Assembly (NCBI GenBank): GCA_049511415.1
Contig: JBEKYC010000041.1
Coordinates: 1 to 64,000, forward strand
Length of the DNA: 64,000 nt
Direction of reading: 5' to 3'
Source of the DNA: Bog-159 sp049511415
GTDB lineage: Bacteria > Acidobacteriota > Terriglobia > Bryobacterales > Bryobacteraceae
The notes below the pieces were generated by a model. It had not been told where the DNA came from and did not search any database. It saw nothing but the letters and a program-made list of their open reading frames with translations. The position numbers and the translations under genes were made by a program. Position 1 is the stretch's first letter; every line of letters begins with the position of its first letter. Below are positions 18,817 to 27,888 of the stretch, in pieces.

Positions 18817-19518
18817 TTACGGCACATGCACGAAAGCTTCTGAGATCTCTTCGGCCACGCGCGCGGCCTCGGCGGCGGGATCCGGAGCGCGCGTGATCTG
18901 GCGGCCGATGACCACATAGTCCGCGCCGCCGGCGATAGCTTCCGCGGGTGTGGCGACGCGCTTCTGGTCGCCTTTCGCTGCGCCTCCGGAACGCACGCCG
19001 GGGGTCACGATGATGGGTTTCGGTCCGGCCTGCGCGCGCACGTTGGCGGCATCGAGCGGTGAACAGACGAGACCATCCATGCCGGCCTCCATCGCTTTGG
19101 TGACACGGAGCGAAACGATTTCGGGCATGGGGCGATCATAGCCCATGTCCGTCAGATCGTCCCGGTTGAAGCTGGTGAGGACGGTGACGGCGAGGATTTT
19201 CATAGGCGAATCGCCGCGGCCTTCGCGCGCGGCGCGCATTACCTGGCTACTGCCGTGCACGGTGAGGAAACGCGCTCCGCTGCGCGCGGCGACGCGCACG
19301 GCGCGCTTCACCGTTTCGCCGATATCGAAGTACTTCATGTCGAGGAAGACGTCTTTGCCCTGATCGATCAGTTCGCGCACGACGTCCATGCCGGCGGCGG
19401 CGTAGAGTTCCATGCCGACCTTGTAGAATCCGATTTGCGCGCCGAGCCGCGATACCAGGGCGCGGGCGTCGGCGGCGGAGTCGAGGTCGAGGGCCACGAT
19501 GATGCGATTTTTGTTCAT
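18817..19518 (-). CDS. pyrF: Orotidine 5'-phosphate decarboxylase
   Basis: A 233-residue TIM-barrel enzyme converting OMP to UMP, the last step of pyrimidine synthesis. Landmarks are IIVALDLD at the N-terminus, FYKVGMELY, the catalytic DMKYFDIGETV (DxKxxD array), VTPGVRSGG and the phosphate-binding YVVIGRQITRAPDP. The stop lies 12 nt from the MNT stop on the other strand. The start overlaps the end of selD by 4 nt, so pyrF is likely co-transcribed with selD. Confidence 0.95.
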   Translation of the reverse strand: MNKNRIIVALDLDSAADARALVSRLGAQIGFYKVGMELYAAAGMDVVRELIDQGKDVFLDMKYFDIGETVKRAVRVAARSGARFLTVHGSSQVMRAAREGRGDSPMKILAVTVLTSFNRDDLTDMGYDRPMPEIVSLRVTKAMEAGMDGLVCSPLDAANVRAQAGPKPIIVTPGVRSGGAAKGDQKRVATPAEAIAGGADYVVIGRQITRAPDPAAEAARVAEEISEAFVHVP

Positions 19519-20549
19519 GTCAGCCTTATGGGTTTAGCCTGGCGCGGCAAGACGCGCCCGATGGTGTAGGCATCCGGAAACGCGCGCTCCAGCGCGGCGG
19601 CTCCGGCTTCCGGCAAGGTGATCAGCAGGCCGCCGGAAGTCTGGGGATCGTAGAGCAGATTCTCGGTCTCGGCGGGAAGGTCGCGCCGCGTTTCGACCGC
19701 GCAGGAAGCGTACTCGCGATTGTTCTTGAGGCCGCCGGGGATGGCGCCCTGGCGCGCATAATCCAGCGCGCCGGGCAGGAAGCGCAGGCGGTCCACTGCA
19801 ATTTCCAGCGTGACGGCGCTGGCGGCGGCCATTTCGCGCGCATGGCCGATGAGGCCGAAGCCGGTAACATCCGTGCAGCCGTGCACATCGTGGTCCAGCA
19901 TGGCTTCGCAGGCGCGGCGGTTCAAGGTCAGCATGGAATCGACGGCAGCGCTAACATCGGCGTCGCGCGCGATGCCACGTTTCAAGGCGGTGGAGATCAC
20001 GCCAGTGCCCAGCCGCTTGGTGAACACCAGTGCATCGCCAGGGAGAGCGCCGGCATTGGCTTTGACGCGCTGGGGATGCACCGTGCCGGTGACCGCGTAG
20101 CCGAACTTGATTTCGTCGTCGGCCACGCTGTGCCCGCCCAGGATGGCGCAATCGGCCTCGCGCATCTTCTCCGCGCCGCCTTTGAGAATTTCCTCCAGAT
20201 CTTCCAAGTCGCCCTTGGGCGGATACGCCAGGACGGAGAGCGCGGAGATGGGGCGGCCACCCATGGCGTAGACGTCGCTCAGCGAATTGGCCGCCGCGAT
20301 GGCGCCGAAGGTGAACGGATCGTCGACAATGGGGGTGAAAAAATCGACCGTCTGGACCAGGGCAAGCTCCGCCGTCAACTGGTAGACGCCGGCATCGTCG
20401 GCGGTGTCGAAGCCCACCAGCACGTTTTCGTTCGCCACGCGAGGAATGCTCGCCAATACCCGGTCCAACAACTTTGGACTCAGTTTGGACGCTCAACCCG
20501 CGGCTTTCACGTGTGCGGTCAGCTTGCGCAGTTGCGTAGTGTCTGGCAT
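19515..20549 (-). CDS. selD: Selenide, water dikinase (selenophosphate synthetase), selenocysteine-containing
   Basis: A 344-residue SelD if TGA at 20495-20493 is read as selenocysteine. From ATG 20549 the N-terminus reads MPDTTQLRKLTAHVKAAG, then TGA, then ASKLSPKLLDRV. The pattern AAG-U-ASK-L matches the active-site (C/U)xxK segment of SelD. Downstream are DTADDAGVYQL, VQTVDFFTPIVDDPFTFG and SLSDVYAMGGRPISAL, all typical of the family. AAGGA lies 10 nt before this ATG, whereas the in-frame TTG after the TGA (20471) has no such site and would drop the catalytic residues. The enzyme makes selenophosphate from selenide and ATP. The selA, selB and selC genes needed for Sec insertion are not in the window. 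Confidence 0.93.
20463..20479 (-). promoter_or_regulatory. Putative bacterial SECIS hairpin in selD
   Basis: On the minus strand, GTCCAA and TTGGAC form a 6-bp stem around the loop AGTTG, starting 13 nt after the TGA and with the loop beginning 19 nt after it. Bacterial SECIS elements need a short stem whose loop has a G in its first positions, about 16-37 nt downstream of the UGA; this fits (G is loop position 2). An alternative pairing uses an earlier GTCCAA copy at the TGA-proximal side. Folding by eye only. Confidence 0.6.
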
Positions 20550-20572
20550 AGCGGTTGCGTCCTTACTATAAT
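20543..20572 (+). promoter_or_regulatory. Candidate promoter giving a leaderless transcript for the C45 hydrolase
   Basis: CTGGCA (20543-20548), 18-nt spacer, and a perfect TATAAT (20567-20572). The ATG at 20579 begins 7 nt after the -10 box, where transcription would normally start, so the mRNA would have no leader; no Shine-Dalgarno is visible before that ATG. The element overlaps the first codons and leader of the divergent selD gene. Confidence 0.5.
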
Positions 20573-20578
20573 AACGGG

Positions 20579-21979
20579 ATGCGTCGAACTGCTGTCGTGC
20601 TGGCTGTTTTTTTGGCGGGACTGGCTCTATTGCTGGCCTCCCGCGAACCCGAAATGGATCAACGAATGAAGCGCGCCGCGCGCCATGCCGAACAGAACGG
20701 CTGGATCTGGGTGCACCTGGAGGGCAGCCCGGCGGAGATCGGGTATCAGCACGGCTACCTGCTGGCGCCGGAGATCCGGGATACGCTGCAGACGGTCTCG
20801 TTCGAGATGAAACACGAAGAACACAAGGACTGGCAGTTCTTTCGCGACAAGGCGCAGACCATGCTGTGGCCGCACGTGGAGGCGGAGTATCGCACGGAGA
20901 TGCAGGGCATCGCGGACGGCGCGGCGGCGCGCGGCGTAAAGCTGGACGTTTGGGACGTGGTGGCGCTGAACGCCTGGCTGGAGTTTCCGTACTTCGATAA
21001 GTGGGATTCGAAACAGCACGATCTGCCCGCGGCGGGGAGCGTCGGCGAGCATTGCAGCGCGTTCGTGGCCACGGGCAGTTATACGAAGGATGGGCGCGTG
21101 GTGATCGCGCACAATAACTGGACCAGCTACGAAACGGGCGAGCGCTGGAACATTATTTTCGACATCGCGCCGGCGCAGGGCAATCACATCCTGATGGACG
21201 GCATGCCGGGGCTGATCCACAGCGGCGACGATTTCGGTATCAACTCCGCGGGGATTATGATCACGGAGACCACCATCAGCAGGTTCAATGGATTCGATCC
21301 GAACGGGATTCCGGAGTTCGTGCGGGCGCGCAAGGCGATGCAGTATGCGGCGTCGATCGACGATTTCGCGCGCATCATGAAGGAAGGGAACAATGGCGGG
21401 TACGCTAATAACTGGCTGGTGGCGGATCGCAAGACGAATGAAGTGGCGAGCCTGGAACTGGGGCTGAAGAACGTGTCGCTCGGCCGCACCAAGGACGGAT
21501 TCTTTGTGGGGTCGAATTTCCCGGTCAACGAGAAACTGGCGCGCGAGGAGACCGACTTCGATTTGAAGGACGCGAACGACAGCGCCAACGCGCGGCATGT
21601 ACGCTGGCTGCAATTGATGGATGCGAACAAGGGCAAGATCGACGCGGCGGCGGCGCAGCGTTTCCTGGCGGACCATTTCGACACGACCGAGGGCAAGGTG
21701 GATCCGGACGAGCACACGCTGTGCGGGCATATCGACTTGTCGCCACGCGGCGATCTGCCATGGCAGCCGCCCTACGCGACGGCGGGCGCGGTGCAGTCGA
21801 AGGTTTCGGACGCGGGCATGGCGGAGGCGATGACTCTGCGCGCGTCACTGGGGCACTCTTGCGGGATCGGGTTTAAGGCGGCACAGCATTTGCGGAAGCA
21901 TGCGGAGTTCGCGTGGCAGAAGCCGATATTGAGGGATATGCCGTCGCGGGCTTGGACCAGCTTCAGTTCACAGCAGTAG
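20579..21979 (+). CDS. C45-type autoproteolytic acyltransferase/hydrolase, exported
   Basis: A 466-residue Ntn-hydrolase-like protein. An N-terminal hydrophobic segment (RRTAVVLAVFLAGLALLLAS) acts as signal or anchor. The predicted nucleophile is Cys159 in GEHCSAFVATGSYTKDGRVV, followed by AHNNWTSY, the arrangement of isopenicillin N acyltransferase-like (C45) and phospholipase B-like proteins, which cleave themselves before the Cys. The N-terminal GSPAEIGYQHGYLLAPEI segment also fits that family. ATG 20579 is preferred over TTG 20555 because it begins the signal. Probable amide or ester hydrolase; substrate unknown. Confidence 0.8.
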   Translation: MRRTAVVLAVFLAGLALLLASREPEMDQRMKRAARHAEQNGWIWVHLEGSPAEIGYQHGYLLAPEIRDTLQTVSFEMKHEEHKDWQFFRDKAQTMLWPHVEAEYRTEMQGIADGAAARGVKLDVWDVVALNAWLEFPYFDKWDSKQHDLPAAGSVGEHCSAFVATGSYTKDGRVVIAHNNWTSYETGERWNIIFDIAPAQGNHILMDGMPGLIHSGDDFGINSAGIMITETTISRFNGFDPNGIPEFVRARKAMQYAASIDDFARIMKEGNNGGYANNWLVADRKTNEVASLELGLKNVSLGRTKDGFFVGSNFPVNEKLAREETDFDLKDANDSANARHVRWLQLMDANKGKIDAAAAQRFLADHFDTTEGKVDPDEHTLCGHIDLSPRGDLPWQPPYATAGAVQSKVSDAGMAEAMTLRASLGHSCGIGFKAAQHLRKHAEFAWQKPILRDMPSRAWTSFSSQQ

Positions 21980-22013
21980 CGACTCACGCCGGGATGGGAT
22001 GAGGAGAGGATCC

Positions 22014-22040
22014 GGCGGGCCATCGTTTATTATGAGCGGC
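22014..22040. repeat. Degenerate copy D of the palindromic element
   Basis: GGCGGGCCATCGTTTATTATG resembles the reversed form of copies A-C (core CCATCGTTTT). Its CGTTTATTATGAGC (22024-22037) is also a one-mismatch inverted match to the repeat at 14403. It lies between two convergent genes. Confidence 0.4.
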
Positions 22041-22070
22041 AATCCGACGATGCCGCGGTGACTGAGCAGG

Positions 22071-24134
22071 TTACGGGGCGACCGCGATGGTGACCTGGTT
22101 CGTCGTCGTCACGCCGCCAATCTGGATCTGTAATGACACCGCATCTCCCGTGGGCGTGTTGGCGGCCGGTGTTACGCCGATCTGGTACTCGCTGACGAAT
22201 TGCGGCGAGAGCACGGAATAGATGGGTGTCGCGGCAACACCGCCGATCAATACTGTCGGCGTCAGGACCGTGTACCGGAGGATACCATCCGACGGCGCCA
22301 GGTAGTCGTCGATCGATGGGTTCACCGATCCAAGTCCGGTGCACGCGATGATCAAGGCGTGCCCCGAACCGATCGAGATTGGGGCGGTGCCCAGACTTCC
22401 AATCGACGCGCCGGCGGGCGCGGCCACCGCTCCCGTGGTATTGTCGTATGCAAAAGCTTGGCCGCTCCCGTTCGCAGTTGTAGTGAAAATGCCGGGAGAT
22501 ACAGGAACCACGGTCACATTCTGCGGAGCCGAGGTACCGCTGCTGCGCGTAACTACAATGCTCACCGTGCCACTGCTCTGGCCCGGCAGCACGTCGAAGG
22601 GGATCTGCGCATTAATCTGGTTTGGACTGACAAAGTACAGTCCAGCGGGAATACCATTCAACGTCACGGATGTAACATCGCTCAATGCGGTCGGGAGCGG
22701 GATAGCGCTTGCGACCGAGGTCGAAGCAGCCAAGTTCGTGCCAAAGATGGACACGATGGAACCGGGTGCGGCGCCTCCTATGGTGTAACTGGCGGAGTTC
22801 AATACGCCCCCGGGATTAACCGCCGGCACGGACGGTATGGACTCCATCGACAGGCTAAAGATCGTGCCACAGGCATTGGGCGGGTAGTCATCCGGGCACA
22901 CCTGAAGATCGAAATTGCCTGCCGTTGTTCCGTAGAATGTGCCATTGGCTGCCTGAATCAGCCCGGTGGGGTTTTGGCCGTCAGTGTCGTCCAGGCTGTA
23001 TAGCGTCGTCAGCGTGCCATTTGGGGTGATCTTAAAAACTGTGCCATTGCCGTATGCCCCGCCCTCGGCCGCGGTCCCGTAGAAGTTGCCGTCGCTTCCC
23101 TGTACCAGCGCCGTGCCGGGCATATCGAAAAACTCGGCCATCGCCATGCCGGGGCTCGCGCCGTCCGCGCAGTTTCCTTGCGGACAAAAACTGTATAGCG
23201 TCGTTAGCGTTCCACTCATGGTGATTTTGAAGACCGTACCACAGCCGAAGACGCGGTTCAATCCGCTTAAATCGTTTGGGCACCCGAACCCGCTACCGCC
23301 GCCAACAGTAGTCCCATATAAGTTCCCATCGCTTCCTTGGACCAGTCCCGCGGTGGGGTTACTGCCATCCCCGCATGAGAGACAGAAGCTGTGCAGCGTG
23401 GTCAGCGAGCCGCCGGGGGTGATTTTGAAGACCGTGCCACCATTGCGCGGGGTGGCCACGGCGAAAACGCCCCCGCTTGTTGTGCCATAGAAATTGCCAT
23501 CGGTCGCCTGGATGAGTGCCGCCTCGGGCTCGTAACCATCGGGGCAGTCTGGGAACTGGGAGCAGAAACTGTACAGCGTGGTGAGTGTCCCACCGGGGGT
23601 AATTTTGAAGACGTTGCCACCGTAGTAGGCGCCGCCATAAAGCGTCGTCCCATAGAAGTCCCCGTCAGTGGCCTGGACCAGGCCCGCCATGGGGTTCGCA
23701 CCGTCAGTGCAAGGTTCGTCCTCTTGCGGATGAGCGCAGAAGACGTATAGCGTCGTGAGCGTGCCGCTCGGTGTGATTTTGAAAATAAACCCTTCGCCGG
23801 CTACCCCGTAGAAGTTCCCATCGGCGGCCTGGACGAGCCCACCTACGGGATTGCCGACAGCATTGGATAGCGTCGTCAGCGCACCACTGGGGCTGATCCT
23901 GAAAACCGTACCACAGCCGGCGTCTTCTTCGCACCCGGGCACGTCACCGCCGGCAATCGTAGTCCCATATAGGTTCCCATCGCTTCCTTGGACCAGCGCC
24001 CCGTTCGGGCTGGCGCCGTCTGTCCAATGAAAGTTGTACAGCGTGGTGAAGGTCTGCGCGGGCAGGGCAACCGCCGTCGCCGCGCACAGCGCGAGGGCGG
24101 CGCCCCGGCTTCTGAGGTTGATTTTGCCCAACAC
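22071..24134 (-). CDS. Secreted GloVer tandem-repeat protein with TIGR03437 C-terminus
   Basis: A 687-residue protein. A signal peptide (LRSRGAALALCAATAVALPAQ) precedes about nine GloVer repeats (GSDGNLYGTT...GCGTVFKITPSGTLTTLYSF) to about residue 440. Residues about 450-687 match the TIGR03437 uncharacterised acidobacterial domain (VLNSASYTIGGAAPGSIVSIFGTNL; YFVSPNQINAQIPFDV). The start is GTG at 24134, one base after the DUF4337 stop, so it is the last gene of the ABC transporter run. Role probably structural or ligand-binding at the cell surface. Confidence 0.85.
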   Translation of the reverse strand: MLGKINLRSRGAALALCAATAVALPAQTFTTLYNFHWTDGASPNGALVQGSDGNLYGTTIAGGDVPGCEEDAGCGTVFRISPSGALTTLSNAVGNPVGGLVQAADGNFYGVAGEGFIFKITPSGTLTTLYVFCAHPQEDEPCTDGANPMAGLVQATDGDFYGTTLYGGAYYGGNVFKITPGGTLTTLYSFCSQFPDCPDGYEPEAALIQATDGNFYGTTSGGVFAVATPRNGGTVFKITPGGSLTTLHSFCLSCGDGSNPTAGLVQGSDGNLYGTTVGGGSGFGCPNDLSGLNRVFGCGTVFKITMSGTLTTLYSFCPQGNCADGASPGMAMAEFFDMPGTALVQGSDGNFYGTAAEGGAYGNGTVFKITPNGTLTTLYSLDDTDGQNPTGLIQAANGTFYGTTAGNFDLQVCPDDYPPNACGTIFSLSMESIPSVPAVNPGGVLNSASYTIGGAAPGSIVSIFGTNLAASTSVASAIPLPTALSDVTSVTLNGIPAGLYFVSPNQINAQIPFDVLPGQSSGTVSIVVTRSSGTSAPQNVTVVPVSPGIFTTTANGSGQAFAYDNTTGAVAAPAGASIGSLGTAPISIGSGHALIIACTGLGSVNPSIDDYLAPSDGILRYTVLTPTVLIGGVAATPIYSVLSPQFVSEYQIGVTPAANTPTGDAVSLQIQIGGVTTTNQVTIAVAP

Positions 24135-24135
24135 G

Positions 24136-24663
24136 CTACACCATTAGACCAGTGACCGCGATGATTATGCCGGCCCCACCCGCGATTACTCCCGCCACTG
24201 GAAATAGCATTTTGCGGGAGATGAAGTAGAGCGAACTCAGCACCAACCCGATCTCCAGCAAGCCTTCGCCGAAGTCGTAGCGCAGGGCGCGGCGCTCAGC
24301 GGTTTCGGATTCTTCGGTCTTGGCTTTGGCCTTCTCCTGCAGTTCCTTGGCTTGTTCGGTGTACTTCAGTTTGTCCTTGGCGAATTGTGCCAGGGTCTGC
24401 TGCGCGGCCGGACTATTCGCGCCTAGCGCCCCGATCAGTTGCTCACCCAAGTCCAGGTTGTGATATTTGAGGCGGCTGGCCTGGTAATACTGCCACTGGT
24501 CGTTGGACTCGGATTTCTTGATGATCGCCTCGGTGTGCGCGCGATGCGACGTGATGGTCACCACCGCCAGGCAGACAGCCAACAGGGACGCCAGAATACC
24601 CACCATTTTGCCGACGGTATCGTGTTCGTGCCCTTCTTCTTGATGAATTTCCAGTTCAGCCAT
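24136..24663 (-). CDS. DUF4337 domain-containing membrane protein
   Basis: A 175-residue protein with a hydrophilic acidic N-terminus (EIHQEEGHEHDTVGKM), one membrane helix at about 20-40 (GILASLLAVCLAVVTI), a charged, coiled-coil-prone middle rich in Lys, Glu and Ala (residues about 95-130) and two hydrophobic helices at the C-terminus. This is the DUF4337 layout. Function unknown. It starts 3 nt after the ATPase gene, so it is probably made with the transporter. Confidence 0.8.
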   Translation of the reverse strand: MAELEIHQEEGHEHDTVGKMVGILASLLAVCLAVVTITSHRAHTEAIIKKSESNDQWQYYQASRLKYHNLDLGEQLIGALGANSPAAQQTLAQFAKDKLKYTEQAKELQEKAKAKTEESETAERRALRYDFGEGLLEIGLVLSSLYFISRKMLFPVAGVIAGGAGIIIAVTGLMV

Positions 24664-24666
24664 CGA

Positions 24667-25368
24667 TCAACGCGCGGCCGGCACAGCATCTTCGGCCAGC
24701 AGCTCTCCTTTTTCCAGATGCCGTACTTTGGTGGCGAATCGCGCGGCGTGCGGATCGTGCGTCACCATCACCACCGTCTTACTGTACTCCTTGTTCAGCT
24801 TGGAGAGAATGGTGAGGACGTCGTCGGCCGAGGCGGCGTCGAGGTTTCCGGTGGGCTCATCGGCCAGAATCAGCGCCGGATCGGTGACGATGGCGCGCGC
24901 GATAGCTACGCGCTGCTCCTGCCCGCCCGAAAGCTGCCGCGGATAGTGGCCCAGGCGGTCGCCCAGCCCCACCAGCTTCAACGCCGTAGCCGCGTGTTCC
25001 AGGCGCTCCTGCTTTTTCAAATTGGTCAGCTTCAGCGGCAACTCCACGTTTTCAAGCGCGGTCAGCACCGGAATCAGATTGAATTGCTGGAAGATAAACC
25101 CGACGTGTTCGTTGCGCCAGTGCGCGATCTGCCGGTCACTCAGTTCGCGCAGGTTGTGACCCAGCACGCGAATCTCGCCGCCGGTAGCTTTGTCCATGGC
25201 GGCGATCAGGTGCAGCAGCGTGGACTTGCCGGATCCGGATGGTCCCATCAGCGCGACGAACTCACCCTTATCAATCCGGATATCGATGTTCTTCAGCGCT
25301 ACTACGTGGAACTCGTCGCGGATGAACTCCTTCGTCAGACTGCGCGTTTCGATGATGGTTTCGCTCAT
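24667..25368 (-). CDS. ABC transporter ATP-binding protein (MacB/LolD type)
   Basis: A 233-residue ATPase with Walker A GPSGSGKST, Q-loop FQQFNLIP, signature LSGGQEQRVAIARA, Walker B LILADEPTGNLD and switch His in VTHDP. The PTGNLD tail and the size match the LolD/MacB/FtsE branch, which pairs with FtsX-fold permeases. It follows the adaptor gene by 8 nt. With the two permeases and the adaptor it forms a MacAB-like mechanotransmission system acting on periplasmic substrates. Confidence 0.94.
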   Translation of the reverse strand: MSETIIETRSLTKEFIRDEFHVVALKNIDIRIDKGEFVALMGPSGSGKSTLLHLIAAMDKATGGEIRVLGHNLRELSDRQIAHWRNEHVGFIFQQFNLIPVLTALENVELPLKLTNLKKQERLEHAATALKLVGLGDRLGHYPRQLSGGQEQRVAIARAIVTDPALILADEPTGNLDAASADDVLTILSKLNKEYSKTVVMVTHDPHAARFATKVRHLEKGELLAEDAVPAAR

Positions 25369-25376
25369 ATGTCGGA

Positions 25377-26708
25377 TCAGGCTTTCTGGCGTACCCGGTC
25401 GCCATCCTTCAACGCAGCCGGCGGATTCAGGATCAAGTCCTCGCCGCCGATCAATCCCTGCTCGATGCGCACGCCTTGGTTGTTGGCGGGTCCCGGCTTA
25501 ACCGGTCGCGTGACCGCGCGGCCATCCAGCACCACGAATACCTTGTTATCGCGGATCGCGGAGGCCGGCACGACGACGATAGGCTGCGAAGGCGTCGCCG
25601 CAGTATTTTTTTCGTCGGATAGAAATGCCACGCTGGCGTTCATCTCCGGGCGCAGGTAATCGTCGGGATGCGCAACTTTCACTTTCACCTGTACGGTGGC
25701 CTTCTGGCGATTGGCTTCGGGCGAGACTTCGCGGATAAAGCCGTCGTACTTGCGGTCGGGAAAGGCGTCGGTGGTAATCGTGCCGTTCTGGCCCATGTGG
25801 AGCTTCGCGAAATCGTTCTGGCTGATGTCGAGTTCCACTTCCAGGTCGTTCAAATCGGCGAGCGACACGACGTATCCCTTGGCTCCGCGATCGCCCACGA
25901 AGCTGGTGGTGACGTATTCGCCGATTTCGACGGCGCGCTCCAGAATGGTCCCGGTGACCGGCACGCGGATCACAGTGTTCGATAGGTTGGTTTCGGCGAA
26001 GGCCACCGAGCCGCGCGCCTGCTCCACCTGCCCGCGCATGGCGTCGATCTCTTCCTGGCGCGGCCCGATGTGGACCAGGTCATAGGCTTTCTGCAGCGAG
26101 TTCACTTTGGCCACGGCGGAATCGTAGCGGGCCTGCGCGTCGTCCAGGTTCTGCTGCGACATCACGGCCTGGCTCACCAGCTTGCGCGTGCGCTCCAGCG
26201 TGACGCGCGCGTTTTCCATGTCGGCCTTGGAGGAATTCAGATTGGCCAGCGCCTGAGCGATCTCCTCCGGCCGCGAACCGTGTTCGAGTTCCGCCAGATG
26301 CGCCTCCAGGTTGGCCAGGTTGCCCTGAGCCTGCTGGAGCTGGGCGCGGTATTCGTCGTCTTCCAGGCGCACAATTACCTGGCCTTCGTGCACCCGGTCG
26401 CCCTTATCCACGCCGATCCACTTGACTTTGCCGATCACCTTGGCGGCGAGTTCGATTTTGTGCGCCGCCACGATGTAGCCCGTGGCATTCAGCACCACAC
26501 CCTGCGCGGCCTGCCCGGTGCTAACGGCTTTCACGCGCTGCACTTCCACCTCGGTGGCGGCGTTCAGCCGGCTATAAGCGAATCGTCCGGCGCCCAGGAG
26601 CAGGAAAAGGATCACACCGGCGATGATCCAGCGCGTGGCCCACCGGGAGGGCTCCGCGGAGCGCTTCTTGCCGCGATCGATTTGAAGAGACTTTAGTTCC
26701 GCATCCAT
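25377..26708 (-). CDS. Periplasmic adaptor subunit (HlyD/MacA-like membrane fusion protein)
   Basis: A 443-residue adaptor. One N-terminal membrane helix (about 27-45, WIIAGVILFLLLGAGRFAY), a biotinyl-lipoyl half motif (VVLNATGYIVAAHKIELAAKVIGKVKWIGVDKGDRV), a long helical hairpin (about 110-215, LQQAQGNLANLEAHLAELEHG...), the second half motif (SNTVIRVPVTGTILERAVEIGEYV) and a C-terminal beta-barrel. It would bridge the inner-membrane permeases to the outer membrane or hold the substrate. No outer-membrane factor gene is nearby. It ends 8 nt before the ATPase. Confidence 0.9.
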   Translation of the reverse strand: MDAELKSLQIDRGKKRSAEPSRWATRWIIAGVILFLLLGAGRFAYSRLNAATEVEVQRVKAVSTGQAAQGVVLNATGYIVAAHKIELAAKVIGKVKWIGVDKGDRVHEGQVIVRLEDDEYRAQLQQAQGNLANLEAHLAELEHGSRPEEIAQALANLNSSKADMENARVTLERTRKLVSQAVMSQQNLDDAQARYDSAVAKVNSLQKAYDLVHIGPRQEEIDAMRGQVEQARGSVAFAETNLSNTVIRVPVTGTILERAVEIGEYVTTSFVGDRGAKGYVVSLADLNDLEVELDISQNDFAKLHMGQNGTITTDAFPDRKYDGFIREVSPEANRQKATVQVKVKVAHPDDYLRPEMNASVAFLSDEKNTAATPSQPIVVVPASAIRDNKVFVVLDGRAVTRPVKPGPANNQGVRIEQGLIGGEDLILNPPAALKDGDRVRQKA

Positions 26709-26712
26709 GCGA

Positions 26713-27879
26713 CTAGACCTCGCGCAGCGCCGTCAGGATTTCCTTGTTGGCCGCCGTGCGCGCCGGAAACAACCCGCCCAGCGCTCCCAAAACGGTGGCG
26801 AACACGAGACCCGCCAGCATGATGGCCGGCGTCACGCGGAAGGAAAAGGCCAGTTCGCTGAATGTGGTGCTGCCGATACCGGTGGTCACGCCGTTCAAGG
26901 AAACGAAGGCCAGCAGGCAGCCAATCAGCCCGCCCAAGCCGGCCAGCAGCACCGATTCCACGAAGAAGCTGAATAGAATACTGCCGCGGGAAAAGCCCAG
27001 CACGCGCAAGGTGCCGATCTCCCGGGAGCGCCGCGACACGGCTGCATACATGGTATTCATGGCCGCGAAACTGCTGCCAATCCCCATGATGACGGCCACG
27101 AAGATGCCCAGGTATTCGATGGGCAGCGCCGAGCGCGATTGCGCGGCATAGTATTCCTTTTCGGACTCAGCATACATATTCAGGCGCTGGTCGTCATTGA
27201 TGCTGTTCACCAGCGCGGCGGCGGATCCCGCGTCGTTGGCGCGAACCAGCGCGGAACTCAAGACCTCGGTCCGCTGCAAGTCGGAGCTCACCTGGTTCAG
27301 GTCGGCGAAAATCTCGCTGTTCTGGGCGCTCTGCCCGGCGTCCATCACACCGACTACTTCCCAGTCGCCGCGTCCGAAGCTGATGCGCTTGCCCATGGCC
27401 GCGCCCGGATACCGTTTGGCGATCGATTTACCGACCACCAGCTCCCGCTTGCCTTGCTCGAACCAACGGCCACTGGCAAGTTTCAGCCCCTGCCGCATCT
27501 GAATGCCCAGCGGCAGCAGGCCGCGCACGGAGACGTTCATGCCTTCCGGCGCGTCGACGCTGGCCAGGTTGATCACCGTGACTAACTCGAGCGACGCCAT
27601 GGGATCGCCATTCGGCAGGCGCGCGATACCGGCCTTGAACTTGAGATCTTGAAACTGCTCCCGGGTGAAATTGGAAACCAGTTCGGAATCCGATCCTTTG
27701 CGCACCACGATGATCTGGAGCGGATCGCCAGTGGATGACAGTGTGCTCCGCAGTCCGCTGAGCAGCGCCATGATGGCCAGCAGCACGGCTACCGTGAGCG
27801 CGATGCCCAGGGCAGTCATCACGGTAGTGGTTTTCCGGACCACCAGATTGCGCAGGTTGTAAGCGAGGGGGATGGCCAT
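26713..27879 (-). CDS. ABC transporter permease, FtsX/MacB fold (second)
   Basis: A 388-residue permease. One N-terminal helix (about 17-40, VMTALGIALTVAVLLAIMALLSGL), a periplasmic MacB-type domain of about 220 residues, then three helices in the C-terminal FtsX domain (around YLGIFVAVIMGIGSSFAAMNTMYAAV, FFVESVLLAGLGGLIGCLLAF and the last 40 residues). It differs in sequence from the permease upstream, so the complex is probably a heterodimer. It lies 4 nt from the adaptor gene. Confidence 0.9.
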   Translation of the reverse strand: MAIPLAYNLRNLVVRKTTTVMTALGIALTVAVLLAIMALLSGLRSTLSSTGDPLQIIVVRKGSDSELVSNFTREQFQDLKFKAGIARLPNGDPMASLELVTVINLASVDAPEGMNVSVRGLLPLGIQMRQGLKLASGRWFEQGKRELVVGKSIAKRYPGAAMGKRISFGRGDWEVVGVMDAGQSAQNSEIFADLNQVSSDLQRTEVLSSALVRANDAGSAAALVNSINDDQRLNMYAESEKEYYAAQSRSALPIEYLGIFVAVIMGIGSSFAAMNTMYAAVSRRSREIGTLRVLGFSRGSILFSFFVESVLLAGLGGLIGCLLAFVSLNGVTTGIGSTTFSELAFSFRVTPAIMLAGLVFATVLGALGGLFPARTAANKEILTALREV

Positions 27880-27888
27880 GAGCGACTC

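Noticed and set aside
19515..20471. SelD starting at TTG 20471, after the TGA
   Set aside because: This removes the conserved active-site segment; the upstream ATG 20549 has a ribosome-binding site and the TGA sits exactly at the Cys/Sec position.
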